Shown piece after piece: positions 25,047-33,967 of a stretch of 64,000 bases of DNA. Source of the stretch: Bradyrhizobium sp. CB1717 (lineage in GTDB: Bacteria > Pseudomonadota > Alphaproteobacteria > Rhizobiales > Xanthobacteraceae); NCBI RefSeq assembly GCF_029714325.1, contig NZ_CP121666.1:372001-436000 (forward strand), given 5' to 3'. The notes below the pieces were generated by a model, which saw only the letters and a program-made list of their open reading frames with translations, did not search any database and was not told the DNA's origin. The position numbers and the translations under genes were made by a program. Each line of letters begins with the position of its first letter. Position 1 is the stretch's first letter.

Positions 25047-25324
25047 GATTATCCGAAATGCGAATTGCGGAACGATAACGATCCAAACAGAGCTAATAGT
25101 CGAGATCAAGCACGGATAATTGCGGTGAGCTTTCCCGCATCCTCGCCGCGCAAACAGTCATACTATTAACGCCCGTTGCCACCCGCGATGCGCGCAAGGT
25201 GGGTGCTCTGCTGTACGCTGCCATCAGCGGTCCGGCAGATGGTCGGGTCTTTTCCCGTTGCGGTGGTGAACAGGGATGCTACCCTCAAGCCGTTATTAGA
25301 TCATTAGGTCCGGGCAATTCATTG

Positions 25325-27076
25325 ATGCGGTTTTTTGGGGCAGCCGTCCTTCTCGTCACGTCGCTTTTGTTCACTCAGCCGGTCCTTGCGCAGTCTCGGG
25401 TTGCTCTTGTCATCGGCAATGGCGCCTACGAGAAGGTGCCCGAGCTGCCGAACCCGACTCGCGATGCGGCCGATATCGGCCGCGCGCTGGAGCGGCTGGA
25501 TTTCAAGGTTACCCAGGTCAAGAACGTGACCGCGCAAGAGATGAGAAAGGCCGTCGTCGAGTTCGGCCGGTCTGCCGAGGCGGCCGATCTCGCCGTCGTG
25601 TTTTACGCCGGGCACGGCATGGAAGTCGGCGGCGAGAACTGGTTGATTCCGATCAGCGCAGAGCTGCGCAGCGACACCGACATCGAGAGCGAGGCCATCA
25701 GCCTGCGTTCGGTGAGCCTTCAGGTCTCGAAGGCACGGAAACTGGGTCTCGTCATCCTCGACGCATGCCGCAACAATCCCTTTGCCGCGAAGATGAAGCG
25801 GTCGATCAGCACGAGGGCCGTGGCTCGCGGACTGGCGCCGACCGAACCGTCCGACAACGTCCTGATCGCGTACGCCGCCCGAGACGGAACCACGGCGAGC
25901 GACGGTGATGGCCGGAACAGCCCATTTACCGCGTCGCTGCTTCGCCACATCGAAACGCCGGGCCTCGAGATATCGTTTCTGTTTCGCCGGGTCCGCGACG
26001 ACGTGATGGCAGCGACCAAACGCGAACAGCAGCCCTTCGTGTACGGCTCCCTGTCGAAGGACGAGATTTACCTGAAGGCGCCTGCCGCGAGCGCTCCGGC
26101 GCCAGTCGCGTTCGCCCCGGCGCCGGCCGCGTCGGCTCCGGCGCCGGCAAATCCCGCAGAAGACGAGAAGTTTTGGCTGGCGATCCAGACGTCGACAGTC
26201 GCAGGTCTCTATGAGGATTTTCTGGCCAGATATCCCCGCAGCAGTCATGCCGAAGAAGCGCGCCGGCGGATCAAGAATTTCAAGGCCAACGAAGTTGCGG
26301 CGCTCGCATCTCCGGCTGCCCCTCCGAAATCGGACGCAACCGGGCGCCAAGGATCTGATGTAAAGGGATATGATGTAAAAGGGTCTGACGCAAAAGGGTC
26401 TGACGCAAAAGGGGCTGACGTAAAGACCGCCGTCCGAAATCTATTTGCGCCGGAGGATAACCAGAAAGTCATTGCCATCGCGGCAGCTCAGAAACTCGAA
26501 TTGCCGAGCTTCACCATCTCGCCCGATCAGAACGATCCGCTCAACGCCAATTCCAAGTTTGTCGGCGTGTGGTCCAACAAGCGTGGGTGGACCAATGGCA
26601 TGGGACGCTACGCCATGCTGATCGTCACGCAGGTCTCCGCGACGGGCTTGGCCAAGGGATACTATCTCTGGGGGCCGCCCACGAAACAATCGTGGGCGAA
26701 GGATGCGGCGGGGTACAAAGTATTCGCGGAGTATATCGAGAACGATAAATTCTCCATCAATGGAACGCCGGTCACGGTCAAGCTGGACAAGAACGTCTTG
26801 GCCCTGTCTTCCTTCAAAAAGGAGGATCCGTCAGAGACCGCGAGCATCGAGCTTCGTCCGGTCTGGCAGCTTGTGCCGGCACCAGAGCAGGCCGAGCCTT
26901 CGACCAAACGCGAGAAAGTCTCGCAGCCTCGTGCCGCCAAAAAGGAAAGCGCGGCCGAACCGAGCCCGCCGAGCAATGCCAGTGGGACGAGCATGGAAGA
27001 GCGTTATCGTGCCTGCCGAAAGCTCGTGAAAGGATTTGCCCAGCGTGATGCTTGTGCGCGAAATGGCACGATTTAG
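25325..27076 (+). CDS. Secreted caspase-like (peptidase C14) protein
   Basis: A signal peptide (MRFFGAAVLLVTSLLFTQPV, cleaved after LAQ) precedes a caspase p20-like domain, residues about 23-245. The catalytic dyad is H97 in FYAGHGMEVGG and C148 in ILDACRNNPF. Then come an Ala/Pro linker, a repeat of five GSDxKG-like pentads (about 343-367), and a C-terminal domain of about 150 residues containing KFVGVWSNKRGW with a lysine-rich tail. Total 583 residues. Such proteins are frequent in Bradyrhizobium; substrates are unknown. It lies with the Crp regulator inside a bracket of direct repeats. Confidence 0.88.
   Translation: MRFFGAAVLLVTSLLFTQPVLAQSRVALVIGNGAYEKVPELPNPTRDAADIGRALERLDFKVTQVKNVTAQEMRKAVVEFGRSAEAADLAVVFYAGHGMEVGGENWLIPISAELRSDTDIESEAISLRSVSLQVSKARKLGLVILDACRNNPFAAKMKRSISTRAVARGLAPTEPSDNVLIAYAARDGTTASDGDGRNSPFTASLLRHIETPGLEISFLFRRVRDDVMAATKREQQPFVYGSLSKDEIYLKAPAASAPAPVAFAPAPAASAPAPANPAEDEKFWLAIQTSTVAGLYEDFLARYPRSSHAEEARRRIKNFKANEVAALASPAAPPKSDATGRQGSDVKGYDVKGSDAKGSDAKGADVKTAVRNLFAPEDNQKVIAIAAAQKLELPSFTISPDQNDPLNANSKFVGVWSNKRGWTNGMGRYAMLIVTQVSATGLAKGYYLWGPPTKQSWAKDAAGYKVFAEYIENDKFSINGTPVTVKLDKNVLALSSFKKEDPSETASIELRPVWQLVPAPEQAEPSTKREKVSQPRAAKKESAAEPSPPSNASGTSMEERYRACRKLVKGFAQRDACARNGTI
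26351..26425 (+). repeat. Five tandem 15-bp repeats inside the caspase gene
   Basis: Units of 15 bp starting at 26351, 26366, 26381, 26396 and 26411, for example GGGTCTGACGCAAAA (two identical copies at 26381 and 26396). They encode the pentads GSDVK, GYDVK, GSDAK, GSDAK, GADVK. Being in phase with codons, copy number can change without breaking the frame. Confidence 0.9.
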
Positions 27077-27095
27077 CGGCGCCGGTGCCGTCGGC

Positions 27096-27124
27096 GAGAT
27101 CGCGGTGATGGGGAAGGGCTGAGG
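27096..27124. repeat. Direct repeat, right copy
   Basis: Second copy of the 3' end of the CitE-like gene (see 24123-24151), here outside any gene, 19 bp after the caspase stop codon. Confidence 0.75.
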
Positions 27125-27173
27125 GCTCGCGCACCCCGCCGCATCACGACGACGTGCGCAAGCGCCGCCTCGC

Positions 27174-27929
27174 TCAGATCGTCTGTCCGCCGGACACCTC
27201 GATCCGCTGTGCCGTGACCCAGCGGTTGTCGGGACCGAGCAGGCTCGCGACCATCGGCCCGATGTCGTCGGGCAGGCCGACGCGGCCGAGCGCCGTCATC
27301 TGCGCAAACTGCTTGTTCAAATCCGGCATGTCCCGAACGGCTCCGCCGAGGAAGTCGGTCTCGATCGCGCCCGGTGCGACGACGTTGGCGGTGATGCCGC
27401 GTCCGCCGAATTCCCTGGCCATGTAGATGGTCAGAACCTCGACGGCACCCTTCGCGGCAGCGTAGGCCGAGAAGCCGGGGAAGGACACGCGCGTCAGCCC
27501 GCTCGAGAAGTTGATGATCCGGCCCTTGTCGGCAAGCAGTGGCAGCAAGGCCTGCGTCAGGAAGAAAGGCCCTTTGACGTGCGTGTCGAACAGGGCGTCG
27601 AATTGCTGCTCCGTCGTTTCGGCAATCCCTGCCATTTCACCCTGACCGGCATTGTTGACGAGGTGATCGAACCTCTCCGTATCCCAACGCTCGGCGAGCG
27701 CGGATCGAACGCTTGCAGCGAACGCGGGAAACGTCGAGACGGAGGTGACGTCGAGCTCGAGCGCGACCGCCTTTCGGCCGAGCGCCTCGATCTCGGCGAC
27801 GACGTCGCGGGCAGCTGCAGCCCCGCTGCGATAGGTCACGATCACATCGCCGCCATGACGCGCGATGGCGATCGCGGTGTTGCGGCCAAGGCCGCGACCG
27901 GCGCCGGTGACGAGGGAAATGGTGGGCAT
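27174..27929 (-). CDS. SDR-family oxidoreductase
   Basis: A 251-residue classical SDR. The cofactor motif TGAGRGLG is at 8-15, NNAG at 92-95, catalytic residues S142/S143, Y156 and K160 (YAAAK). Start MPTISLVTGAGRGLG leaves almost no N-terminal extension. It is divergent from an AraC-type regulator by 191 bp, the usual setting for a regulated SDR. The substrate is unknown. Confidence 0.9.
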   Translation of the reverse strand: MPTISLVTGAGRGLGRNTAIAIARHGGDVIVTYRSGAAAARDVVAEIEALGRKAVALELDVTSVSTFPAFAASVRSALAERWDTERFDHLVNNAGQGEMAGIAETTEQQFDALFDTHVKGPFFLTQALLPLLADKGRIINFSSGLTRVSFPGFSAYAAAKGAVEVLTIYMAREFGGRGITANVVAPGAIETDFLGGAVRDMPDLNKQFAQMTALGRVGLPDDIGPMVASLLGPDNRWVTAQRIEVSGGQTI

Positions 27930-28120
27930 CGGTAGGTCCTCGAAGAGTTACGGTGAGGTCCTTCTGCCGGCGATCGATCATCCGGTGTTGCCGGATTCTC
28001 GGATTGCCTTGCCCAACCCTCCCGAATGCGGACGCGGGCGGCTTGCCCAGAATTCCTGTTTTTTGGCCCGATCCGCCGACCCGGATTGCCCGCGCACCGA
28101 GCCCGGCCTAGAATTGGCGG

Positions 28121-29014
28121 GTGACCGAAACGCTGCTCCAGATCGCCAGCCGTCATTCCGCAACTCACGCCGACGACAAAGGCCTTGCGTCCACGCCTTT
28201 CGCCGGCATCTCGATCATCCGTGAGACCGCGCCGAGCGCACTTCAATTTGCGATCTCCAAGCCTCTGGTCGCATTGGTGCTGCAAGGTGCCAAGCGTGTT
28301 GCGACCGGCTCCACGTCCTTCGACTTTGGTGCAGGCGATTCACTGGTGATCGCGGGCGACGTGCCGACGGTCAGCCAGATCACGCGCGCCACAGTCGCTG
28401 CGCCTTATCTGGCGCTCGTCGTCGAACTCGATCCTGTCGTCATCGAGGGGTTGGTCGTCGAGATGGGCTCGGTCCCGTTCGTTCCGTCCCAACCGCTGCG
28501 CGTCGAGCCGACGGAGCAGGAGGTTGCAGACGCGGCGCTGCGGCTGTTGCGCCTGATCGACCGTCCCTCATCCCTGCCGATCCTGCAACGCCAGCTGGTG
28601 CGAGAGCTGCACTACTGGCTGCTGGCCGGCCGGCACGGCGGCGCCATCAGGGCGCTCGGCATTGCCGACAGCCATGCGCAGCGGATCGGCCGTGCGGTCG
28701 CGATCATTCGCGCCGGCTATGCCAAACCCCTGCGCATCGACCGGCTCGCCAAGGCTGCAGGCATGAGCCAATCGGCGTTTCACCTGCATTTCCGCTGCGT
28801 CACGTCACTGACCCCGCTCCAGTTCCAGAAACAGCTTCGCCTGATCGAAGCCCGTCGCGCGATGCTGGCCGATGGCGCGCAGATCGCGACGGCGGCGCAT
28901 CTGGTCGGCTACGAAAGCGTCACGCAGTTCACGCGGGAATATTGCCGGCTGTTCGGCATGCCGCCCGGGCGTGACATGCGCGAGACGAAGCGGCGTATTG
29001 AATCGGCGGCTTGA
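28121..29014 (+). CDS. AraC-family transcriptional regulator
   Basis: A 297-residue regulator with an AraC N-terminal cupin-like part (ISKPLVALVLQGAKRVATGS) and a C-terminal double helix-turn-helix (RIDRLAKAAGMSQSAFHLHF, then GYESVTQFTREYCRLFGMPP). It starts with GTG at 28121. It is divergent from the SDR gene, which it probably controls, and its stop codon (29012-29014) lies 11 bp before the lactonase start, so both may be one transcript. Confidence 0.9.
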   Translation: MTETLLQIASRHSATHADDKGLASTPFAGISIIRETAPSALQFAISKPLVALVLQGAKRVATGSTSFDFGAGDSLVIAGDVPTVSQITRATVAAPYLALVVELDPVVIEGLVVEMGSVPFVPSQPLRVEPTEQEVADAALRLLRLIDRPSSLPILQRQLVRELHYWLLAGRHGGAIRALGIADSHAQRIGRAVAIIRAGYAKPLRIDRLAKAAGMSQSAFHLHFRCVTSLTPLQFQKQLRLIEARRAMLADGAQIATAAHLVGYESVTQFTREYCRLFGMPPGRDMRETKRRIESAA

Positions 29015-29025
29015 AGAGTTCTCCA

Positions 29026-29799
29026 ATGGCGACGATTGACAAGATCTACATCCTCGACGGAGGAATTGCGGAGGTCGAAGACGGTTCGATCTATTCTCCG
29101 GGCATCAATGTCGGCGTCCCCATGACGTTGAGCTGCAATGCCTATCTCATCCGTCATCGCGGCGAGTGGCTGATCTGGGACACCGGCATAGAGGATGAAC
29201 TGGCGAAGCATCCGGAAGGGCGCATCATCGCGCATGGCATACGCGGCATCGTGCGCCGTCCCATCGCGGACCAATTGGATGAAATCGGGGTGCGGCCCCG
29301 CGATGTCAGTACGATCCTCCTATCCCATGCGCATTTCGATCATATCGGAAATGTCGATCTGTTCGAAAATGCAAGATGGATCGCTCAGCGGGCCGAGTTC
29401 GAGGCCATGTTCGGACCGGAGCCCGAAGAATTCGGCTACTCGCTTCAGCACTACAGGATGTTGAAGGAGCGGCCTTACGAGATCGTCGATGGTGACCACG
29501 ACATATTCGGCGACGGCGCAGTGCGCATGATCTTCACGCCCGGCCATACGCTCGGGCATTGCTCGCTGATGGTGAAGCTGCCTCGGCGCGGCGCCGTGCT
29601 GCTGAGCGGCGACGTCGCGCACAATCGAGAGAACCTCCGGCACATGCGCGTGCCGTCCTTCAATGCCGACCAGCAGGCAACGGTCGCATCCATGGCCAAG
29701 GTGGTCGATCTGCTTCGCGTCGAGAACGCCGAGATCTGGATCAATCACGATACGGCACAGAGCGAGGAGCTGGCTCACGCGCCGGGCTGGATCGAGTAA
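29026..29799 (+). CDS. N-acyl-homoserine lactonase-like metallo-beta-lactamase-fold hydrolase
   Basis: A 257-residue MBL-fold enzyme similar to the AttM/AiiB group, which opens the lactone ring of acyl-homoserine-lactone signals. Metal ligands are complete: HAHFDH, the H of TPGHTLGH, the D of LLSGDVAHN, and the H of WINHDTAQ. PSFNADQQATVASM is typical of the group. ATG 29026 (MATIDKIYILDGG) was chosen; an in-frame codon at 29011 is possible. It follows the AraC gene closely. No luxI/luxR homologue is in the window. Confidence 0.85.
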   Translation: MATIDKIYILDGGIAEVEDGSIYSPGINVGVPMTLSCNAYLIRHRGEWLIWDTGIEDELAKHPEGRIIAHGIRGIVRRPIADQLDEIGVRPRDVSTILLSHAHFDHIGNVDLFENARWIAQRAEFEAMFGPEPEEFGYSLQHYRMLKERPYEIVDGDHDIFGDGAVRMIFTPGHTLGHCSLMVKLPRRGAVLLSGDVAHNRENLRHMRVPSFNADQQATVASMAKVVDLLRVENAEIWINHDTAQSEELAHAPGWIE

Positions 29800-29808
29800 G
29801 GACGCGCA

Positions 29809-30228
29809 TTACCGCGGCGCGAGGTCGGCGCGGTCGAGCGACTCCAGCGTCGCGGCGTTGCCGCAATAGCCGCGGTAGTTCTCCGCGGCGGTGCCCTCGG
29901 CGAGATCGCGGTCGCACTCTCCCTTGTGATTGCAGAGCGCGCAGACCCGCTCCATGTCGCGCAGCAGCAGCGGCTGTGCGCGGCCGAGCCCTTCGGCGCT
30001 GATGCCGAGCTGCTCCAGCATCTTCGGCAGCTCGTCGGCGGCGTGCTTGCCGTGACGGACCAGCTCTTCGAGATCATCAGGCGCGATCCTGAGATCGCTC
30101 GCGATGCGGTCGAAATCGGCGCGATCGAGCTGCCGCATCTCGTTGATCTCGCGGCGATGCTTCAGCCAGTTTGCGAAGGACTCGATGAGGTCCTGAACGA
30201 TGGGATAAGGCCTGCTTGCGGTGCTCAT
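29809..30228 (-). CDS. DUF6455-like cysteine-containing protein (139 aa)
   Basis: N-terminal helices (SFANWLKHRREINEMRQLDR, DRIASDLRIAPDDLEELVRH) lead to a C-terminal cysteine set CALCNHKGECDRDLAEGTA and YCGNAATL. Four cysteines arranged this way suggest bound metal. This matches the DUF6455 pattern of rhizobia. Role unknown. It is convergent with the lactonase gene, 9 bp apart. Confidence 0.8.
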   Translation of the reverse strand: MSTASRPYPIVQDLIESFANWLKHRREINEMRQLDRADFDRIASDLRIAPDDLEELVRHGKHAADELPKMLEQLGISAEGLGRAQPLLLRDMERVCALCNHKGECDRDLAEGTAAENYRGYCGNAATLESLDRADLAPR

Positions 30229-30399
30229 GCGAGGCTCCGTTGGGGTCGTGGAATTGAAGCCAGATTAGGCACAATGGTGCAGGAGCGCGTTGCGCTGGAT
30301 CAAATTGAGAATGGGTCGAGGAGACCGGTCTCGTGCCCCAAAGGCGTGCGACAGTGTCGCGACAATCGCAGCCGTCGCCGGGACGACAGCAGAGAGAGC

Positions 30400-31191
30400 T
30401 CAGCTAAACCTCTCCGCCGCCCAGGCATACAGGCTGCCGGGAATCGGCTTCTCGCCGCCGCGCCCCTTGGGCGAGATGTGCAGGCCGATGATCTCGGGGT
30501 TGGTGACGAGGCCGAGATAGCTCGAGGGATCGAAGAACAGCTTTGGCTCGGCGTGCACGGCGTAGAACGACTGCTTCGGCAGCGCGTTCTGCAACTCGCC
30601 GGTGCGGCGCGCGAGCGCGGTGAGTGCCGCGGGCCCGTAGATCGCGACGCGAATATCGGAGAGACGATTCGAGCCGCCGCGCAGGCGGCGCATCATGAAG
30701 GTGATGCGGTGGCGCACCGACAGCCAGTTCGGCGTCAGCTCCTCCTGCTCCATCAGCTCTTCAAAGGCGGCGACGATGCCGTGCTCGGCCGGCAGGTAGA
30801 TCACGGAATTGCCGAGCTGGCGCGGCCGCTCCCAGGCGAAGTAGGGTTTTGCCGGATCGATCTCGACGGACTTCAAGAGCAGCACGTCGGCGTCGAGCCA
30901 GAGGCCGAGGCCCTTCGCCATCAGCTTCATGCGGAAGAAGTCGCTGAACTGCAGCGTGGTCCAGTCGCGCCAGGTACCGTCCGGCTGCGGCGGCCGCAGC
31001 CGCTCGGAGAACGCATGCGGCAGGATGGCCTCGGCCTCGGCATTCTCGACGCCCGCCGGCAGGCCGGGGATGGGGTCGAAGCTGTAGACCGTGACCTTGT
31101 GGCCGGCAGCTAACTGCGAGCGCAGGCAGGTCTGACGCAGTGCGTCCATCGGGCCATGCCAGAAGGTGACGATCTCGGGCAGCATGCGCAC
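30400..31191 (-). CDS. Glycosyltransferase with DXD motif (sugar-binding type)
   Basis: A 263-residue putative glycosyltransferase. IVTFWHGPMDALRQTCLRSQ at the start and the metal/nucleotide-binding GLWLDADVLLL (DXD) near residue 98 follow the Gly_transf_sug/capsule-type fold. No membrane segment. It may glycosylate a surface polymer; acceptor and donor cannot be read. It stands alone downstream of the leuD terminator, on the same strand. Confidence 0.75.
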   Translation of the reverse strand: MRMLPEIVTFWHGPMDALRQTCLRSQLAAGHKVTVYSFDPIPGLPAGVENAEAEAILPHAFSERLRPPQPDGTWRDWTTLQFSDFFRMKLMAKGLGLWLDADVLLLKSVEIDPAKPYFAWERPRQLGNSVIYLPAEHGIVAAFEELMEQEELTPNWLSVRHRITFMMRRLRGGSNRLSDIRVAIYGPAALTALARRTGELQNALPKQSFYAVHAEPKLFFDPSSYLGLVTNPEIIGLHISPKGRGGEKPIPGSLYAWAAERFS

Positions 31192-31213
31192 AAACTAGGA
31201 GATTAGCCGGACA

Positions 31214-31248
31214 AAGAAAAAGCCCCGGCGCTTGCAACGCCGGGGCTC
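31214..31248 (-). terminator. Intrinsic terminator of leuD
   Basis: On the minus strand, stem AGCCCCGGCG/CGCCGGGGCT with loop TTGCAAG-like bases, followed by T5. It lies 17 bp after the leuD stop. Confidence 0.88.
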
Positions 31249-31264
31249 GGACGAAAACTTACGA

Positions 31265-31870
31265 TCAGGCCCAGGCGCGTTCGCGCTTCAGCTTGTCTTC
31301 GTAGCTGTCGATCGAGGCCTTCTTCTCCATCGTGAGACCGATGTCGTCGAGGCCGTTGATCAGGCAGTGCTTGCGGAACGGGTCGATCTCGAACTTGACC
31401 TTGCCGCCGTCGGGGCCGCGGATCTCCTGGTTCGGCAGGTCGATCGTCAGCGTCGCATTGGCGCCGCGCTCGGCGTCGTCGAACAGCTTGTCGAGGTCTT
31501 CCTGCGAAACGCGGATCGGCAGAATGCCGTTCTTGAAGCAGTTGTTGTAGAAGATGTCGCCGAACGAGGTCGAGATCACGCAGCGGATGCCGAAGTCGAG
31601 CAGCGCCCAGGGCGCATGCTCGCGGCTCGAGCCGCAGCCGAAATTGTCGCCGGCGACCAGCACCTTCGTGTTGCGATAGGCGGGCTGGTTGAGGACGAAA
31701 TCCGGGTTCTCGCTGCCGTCGTCCTTGTAGCGCTGCTCGGAGAAGAGCCCCTTGCCAAGGCCGGTGCGCTTGATGGTCTTGAGGTACTGCTTCGGAATGA
31801 TCATGTCGGTGTCGACATTGATGATCTTCAGCGGCGCCGCGACGCCTTCCAGCGTGGTGAACTTGTCCAT
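31265..31870 (-). CDS. leuD: 3-isopropylmalate dehydratase small subunit
   Basis: Forms isopropylmalate isomerase with LeuC in leucine biosynthesis. Signature regions are present: [40 protein letters not shown], and [20 protein letters not shown]. Length 201 is normal. leuC lies 4.2 kb away at 36.0 kb on the same strand, with unrelated genes between, so the subunits are not in one operon here. Confidence 0.97.
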   Translation of the reverse strand: MDKFTTLEGVAAPLKIINVDTDMIIPKQYLKTIKRTGLGKGLFSEQRYKDDGSENPDFVLNQPAYRNTKVLVAGDNFGCGSSREHAPWALLDFGIRCVISTSFGDIFYNNCFKNGILPIRVSQEDLDKLFDDAERGANATLTIDLPNQEIRGPDGGKVKFEIDPFRKHCLINGLDDIGLTMEKKASIDSYEDKLKRERAWA

Positions 31871-31957
31871 TTCAGGCTTCCCGGTTCGAAGTCAGGGAAG
31901 GGCTGTTTAGCCCGGTTGGCGCTCAAATCCTAGGCCGGATTCGGCAATCTTGGTCTG

Positions 31958-32527
31958 TCAGACTGGCGGAGCCATGCTGTCGGGGACAAAGCCGGTCGGC
32001 AGGCCGTCGATGCTCTTGCTGTTCTTCAGGCCCCAATATTTTCGCAAATTGTTGACGCCCTGCTTCGTCCAGTAGCGCACGAGGCTGCCGCGCTCCTGCT
32101 TGTAGTCGAACAGGGGCACGCCCATGCCGCACGACGTCTGCACGAGATCGACCGAGAGGCGCACGATCTGGCGTGCCCCGGTCATATCCTCGAACTCCGG
32201 GGCGAGATCGGCGTACTCAGGCGTGCCGCGCATCAGCGAGCGGCCCTGGCCATAGAGCCGCAGGATCATCGGTGGGCCATCGAAGGCGCAAAACATGATG
32301 GTCAACCGCTTGTCGTCGGAGGCGATCAGGTGCGCGCGGGTCTCGCTGCCGCTGCCGGTGCAGTCGAGGTAGGCGACATCGCTGTCTCCGAGGACCCGGA
32401 ATGAGGACAGGCCCTTCGGCGACACGTTGATACGTCCCTTCGGCGGGGCGCTCGCAACGAAGAAGATCTTCTGCCGTTCGATGAAAGCCCTGTGCTCGGG
32501 CTCGATGCTCGCGAATTGCTTGCCCAT
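31958..32527 (-). CDS. Pyridoxamine 5'-phosphate oxidase-family protein
   Basis: A 189-residue flavin-split-barrel protein. FFVASAPPKGRINVSPKGLS and VAYLDCTGSGSETRAHLIAS are typical of the PPOX group, where FMN or F420 is the usual cofactor. It lacks the diagnostic C-terminus of PdxH, so it is a general flavoprotein of unknown substrate. It is divergent from an XRE regulator by 99 bp, which is the likely control partner. Confidence 0.85.
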   Translation of the reverse strand: MGKQFASIEPEHRAFIERQKIFFVASAPPKGRINVSPKGLSSFRVLGDSDVAYLDCTGSGSETRAHLIASDDKRLTIMFCAFDGPPMILRLYGQGRSLMRGTPEYADLAPEFEDMTGARQIVRLSVDLVQTSCGMGVPLFDYKQERGSLVRYWTKQGVNNLRKYWGLKNSKSIDGLPTGFVPDSMAPPV

Positions 32528-32626
32528 GTCCGTGCGTCCTTTGCGCAGCGACGAAGTCTGGACAGGAAGCTAGCACGCGCCTAATACCGGTTTAATGGCC
32601 TAACTTATGCTGGTATAAAAACCACC

Positions 32627-33436
32627 ATGATCGGACAAGACCTGGACGCCCCGGCCCTCTCGCTCAGTGCGTTCCTGCGCGCGCTCCGGGAGCGTCAGTC
32701 TCCGGCGGAGTTCGGCCTCGTCGCCGGACCGCGACGGCGCACGCCCGGCCTCCGGCGTGAGGAGGTCGCTCAGCTCTGCGGATTGAGCGTCACCTGGTAC
32801 ACGTGGATCGAGCAGGGCCGCGATGTGTCCGTCTCTGCATCGGCGCTTGCGCGCCTCGCCAGCGGGTTGCGCCTGTCACGGGCCGAGCGCAGCTATTTGT
32901 TTGAGGTCGCCGGCAAGCGCGATCCCGAACGCCCCGGCACCCGGGATGATCCGCCCGACGAGATCCTGGCCTGCGTCGATGCGATCGATGGACCGGCCTA
33001 CATCCTCGATCGCACGTGGCGTGCGCGTCGATGGAATGCGAAAGCGTCCGTCCTGTTTCCAGGATGGCTCGATGCCGACGGCGAGAAGAATCTCCTGCGC
33101 TACATCTTCCTCAGGCCTGAGGCGCGAAGCCTGATCCTTGACTGGACCTCTCGCGCCCGTCGCGTCGTCGCAGAGTTCCGCGCCGCGGTGACAGCGTATT
33201 CCAATGATCCGGAGATTCGCCGACTGGTGGAGGAGCTCAGACTGGGAAGCCCCGACTTCGAACGCTGCTGGGATACGCAGGGGGTTTTGGCGCGCGAAGG
33301 CGGCGAGCGTGCGTTCAATCATCCGACCATGGGGCTGCTGCACTATCAGCAGGTGTCACTGTCTCTCGCGGGATGGTCCGACTATCGGCTGACGATGCTT
33401 GTCTCTGCACCGCGCCTGGATCAGTCCGCGTCCTGA
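32627..33436 (+). CDS. XRE-family regulator with MmyB-like ligand domain
   Basis: A 269-residue regulator. The N-terminal helix-turn-helix reads RTPGLRREEVAQLCGLSVTW with YTWIEQGR, the hallmark of this group. The C-terminal MmyB-like half has PAYILDRTWRARRWNAKASV and FLRPEARSLILDW. Such regulators often control a divergent oxidoreductase, as arranged here with the PPOX gene. Its last 16 bp overlap the end of the convergent metallopeptidase gene. An ATACC...GGTAT dyad (32584-32616) precedes it. Confidence 0.88.
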   Translation: MIGQDLDAPALSLSAFLRALRERQSPAEFGLVAGPRRRTPGLRREEVAQLCGLSVTWYTWIEQGRDVSVSASALARLASGLRLSRAERSYLFEVAGKRDPERPGTRDDPPDEILACVDAIDGPAYILDRTWRARRWNAKASVLFPGWLDADGEKNLLRYIFLRPEARSLILDWTSRARRVVAEFRAAVTAYSNDPEIRRLVEELRLGSPDFERCWDTQGVLAREGGERAFNHPTMGLLHYQQVSLSLAGWSDYRLTMLVSAPRLDQSAS

Positions 33437-33831
33437 TCCGCCTTGGCCTCAATCGCCGCCATATCGTCGTCCGAAAGACCAAAATGGTGGCCTATCTCGT
33501 GGATCAGGACGTGACGGACGATATGGCCGAGGCTTTCGTCGTGCTCGGCCCAGTAGTCGAGGATCGGCCGCCGGTAGAGCCAGACCATGTTGGGCAGCCG
33601 CGCCACGTCGCCAAAACTCTGCTGGGGCAGGCCGACGCCCTGGAACAGGCCGAGCAGGTCGAACTCGCTCTCGCAGTCCATCTCGTCGAGGACCTCCTCG
33701 GTCGGGAAGTCGTCGACACGGAGGATCACGCCCTCGCAGAGCTTTCGAAACTCCGCGGGCAGGCGCTCGAAGATGTCATGTGCCGTCGCTTCCATCTCGG
33801 CGAGCGAGGGCGCTTTCAGTTCTGTCCACAT
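33421..33831 (-). CDS. Zincin-like metallopeptidase-family protein (DUF1025 type)
   Basis: A 136-residue protein with the zinc motif HEIGHHFGLSD near the C-terminus, where HExxH plus a downstream D binds the metal. The preceding NMVWLYRRPILDYWAEHDES is typical of this small family. No signal peptide, so probably cytoplasmic. Function and substrate unknown. It overlaps the XRE gene tail to tail by 16 bp. Confidence 0.85.
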   Translation of the reverse strand: MWTELKAPSLAEMEATAHDIFERLPAEFRKLCEGVILRVDDFPTEEVLDEMDCESEFDLLGLFQGVGLPQQSFGDVARLPNMVWLYRRPILDYWAEHDESLGHIVRHVLIHEIGHHFGLSDDDMAAIEAKADQDAD

Positions 33832-33967
33832 GGGTCTCTCTTAACGCGGGTTCCGCGGCGATGCATCCGGCTTTATAGGATAGGGCCAAGAAGGAGCGTT
33901 GACGTCGCGCGCGAAAACGGGGAGCGTACGGCGCATCAAGGGGTTGGCAGAGGTCGGTGGTGATGTG

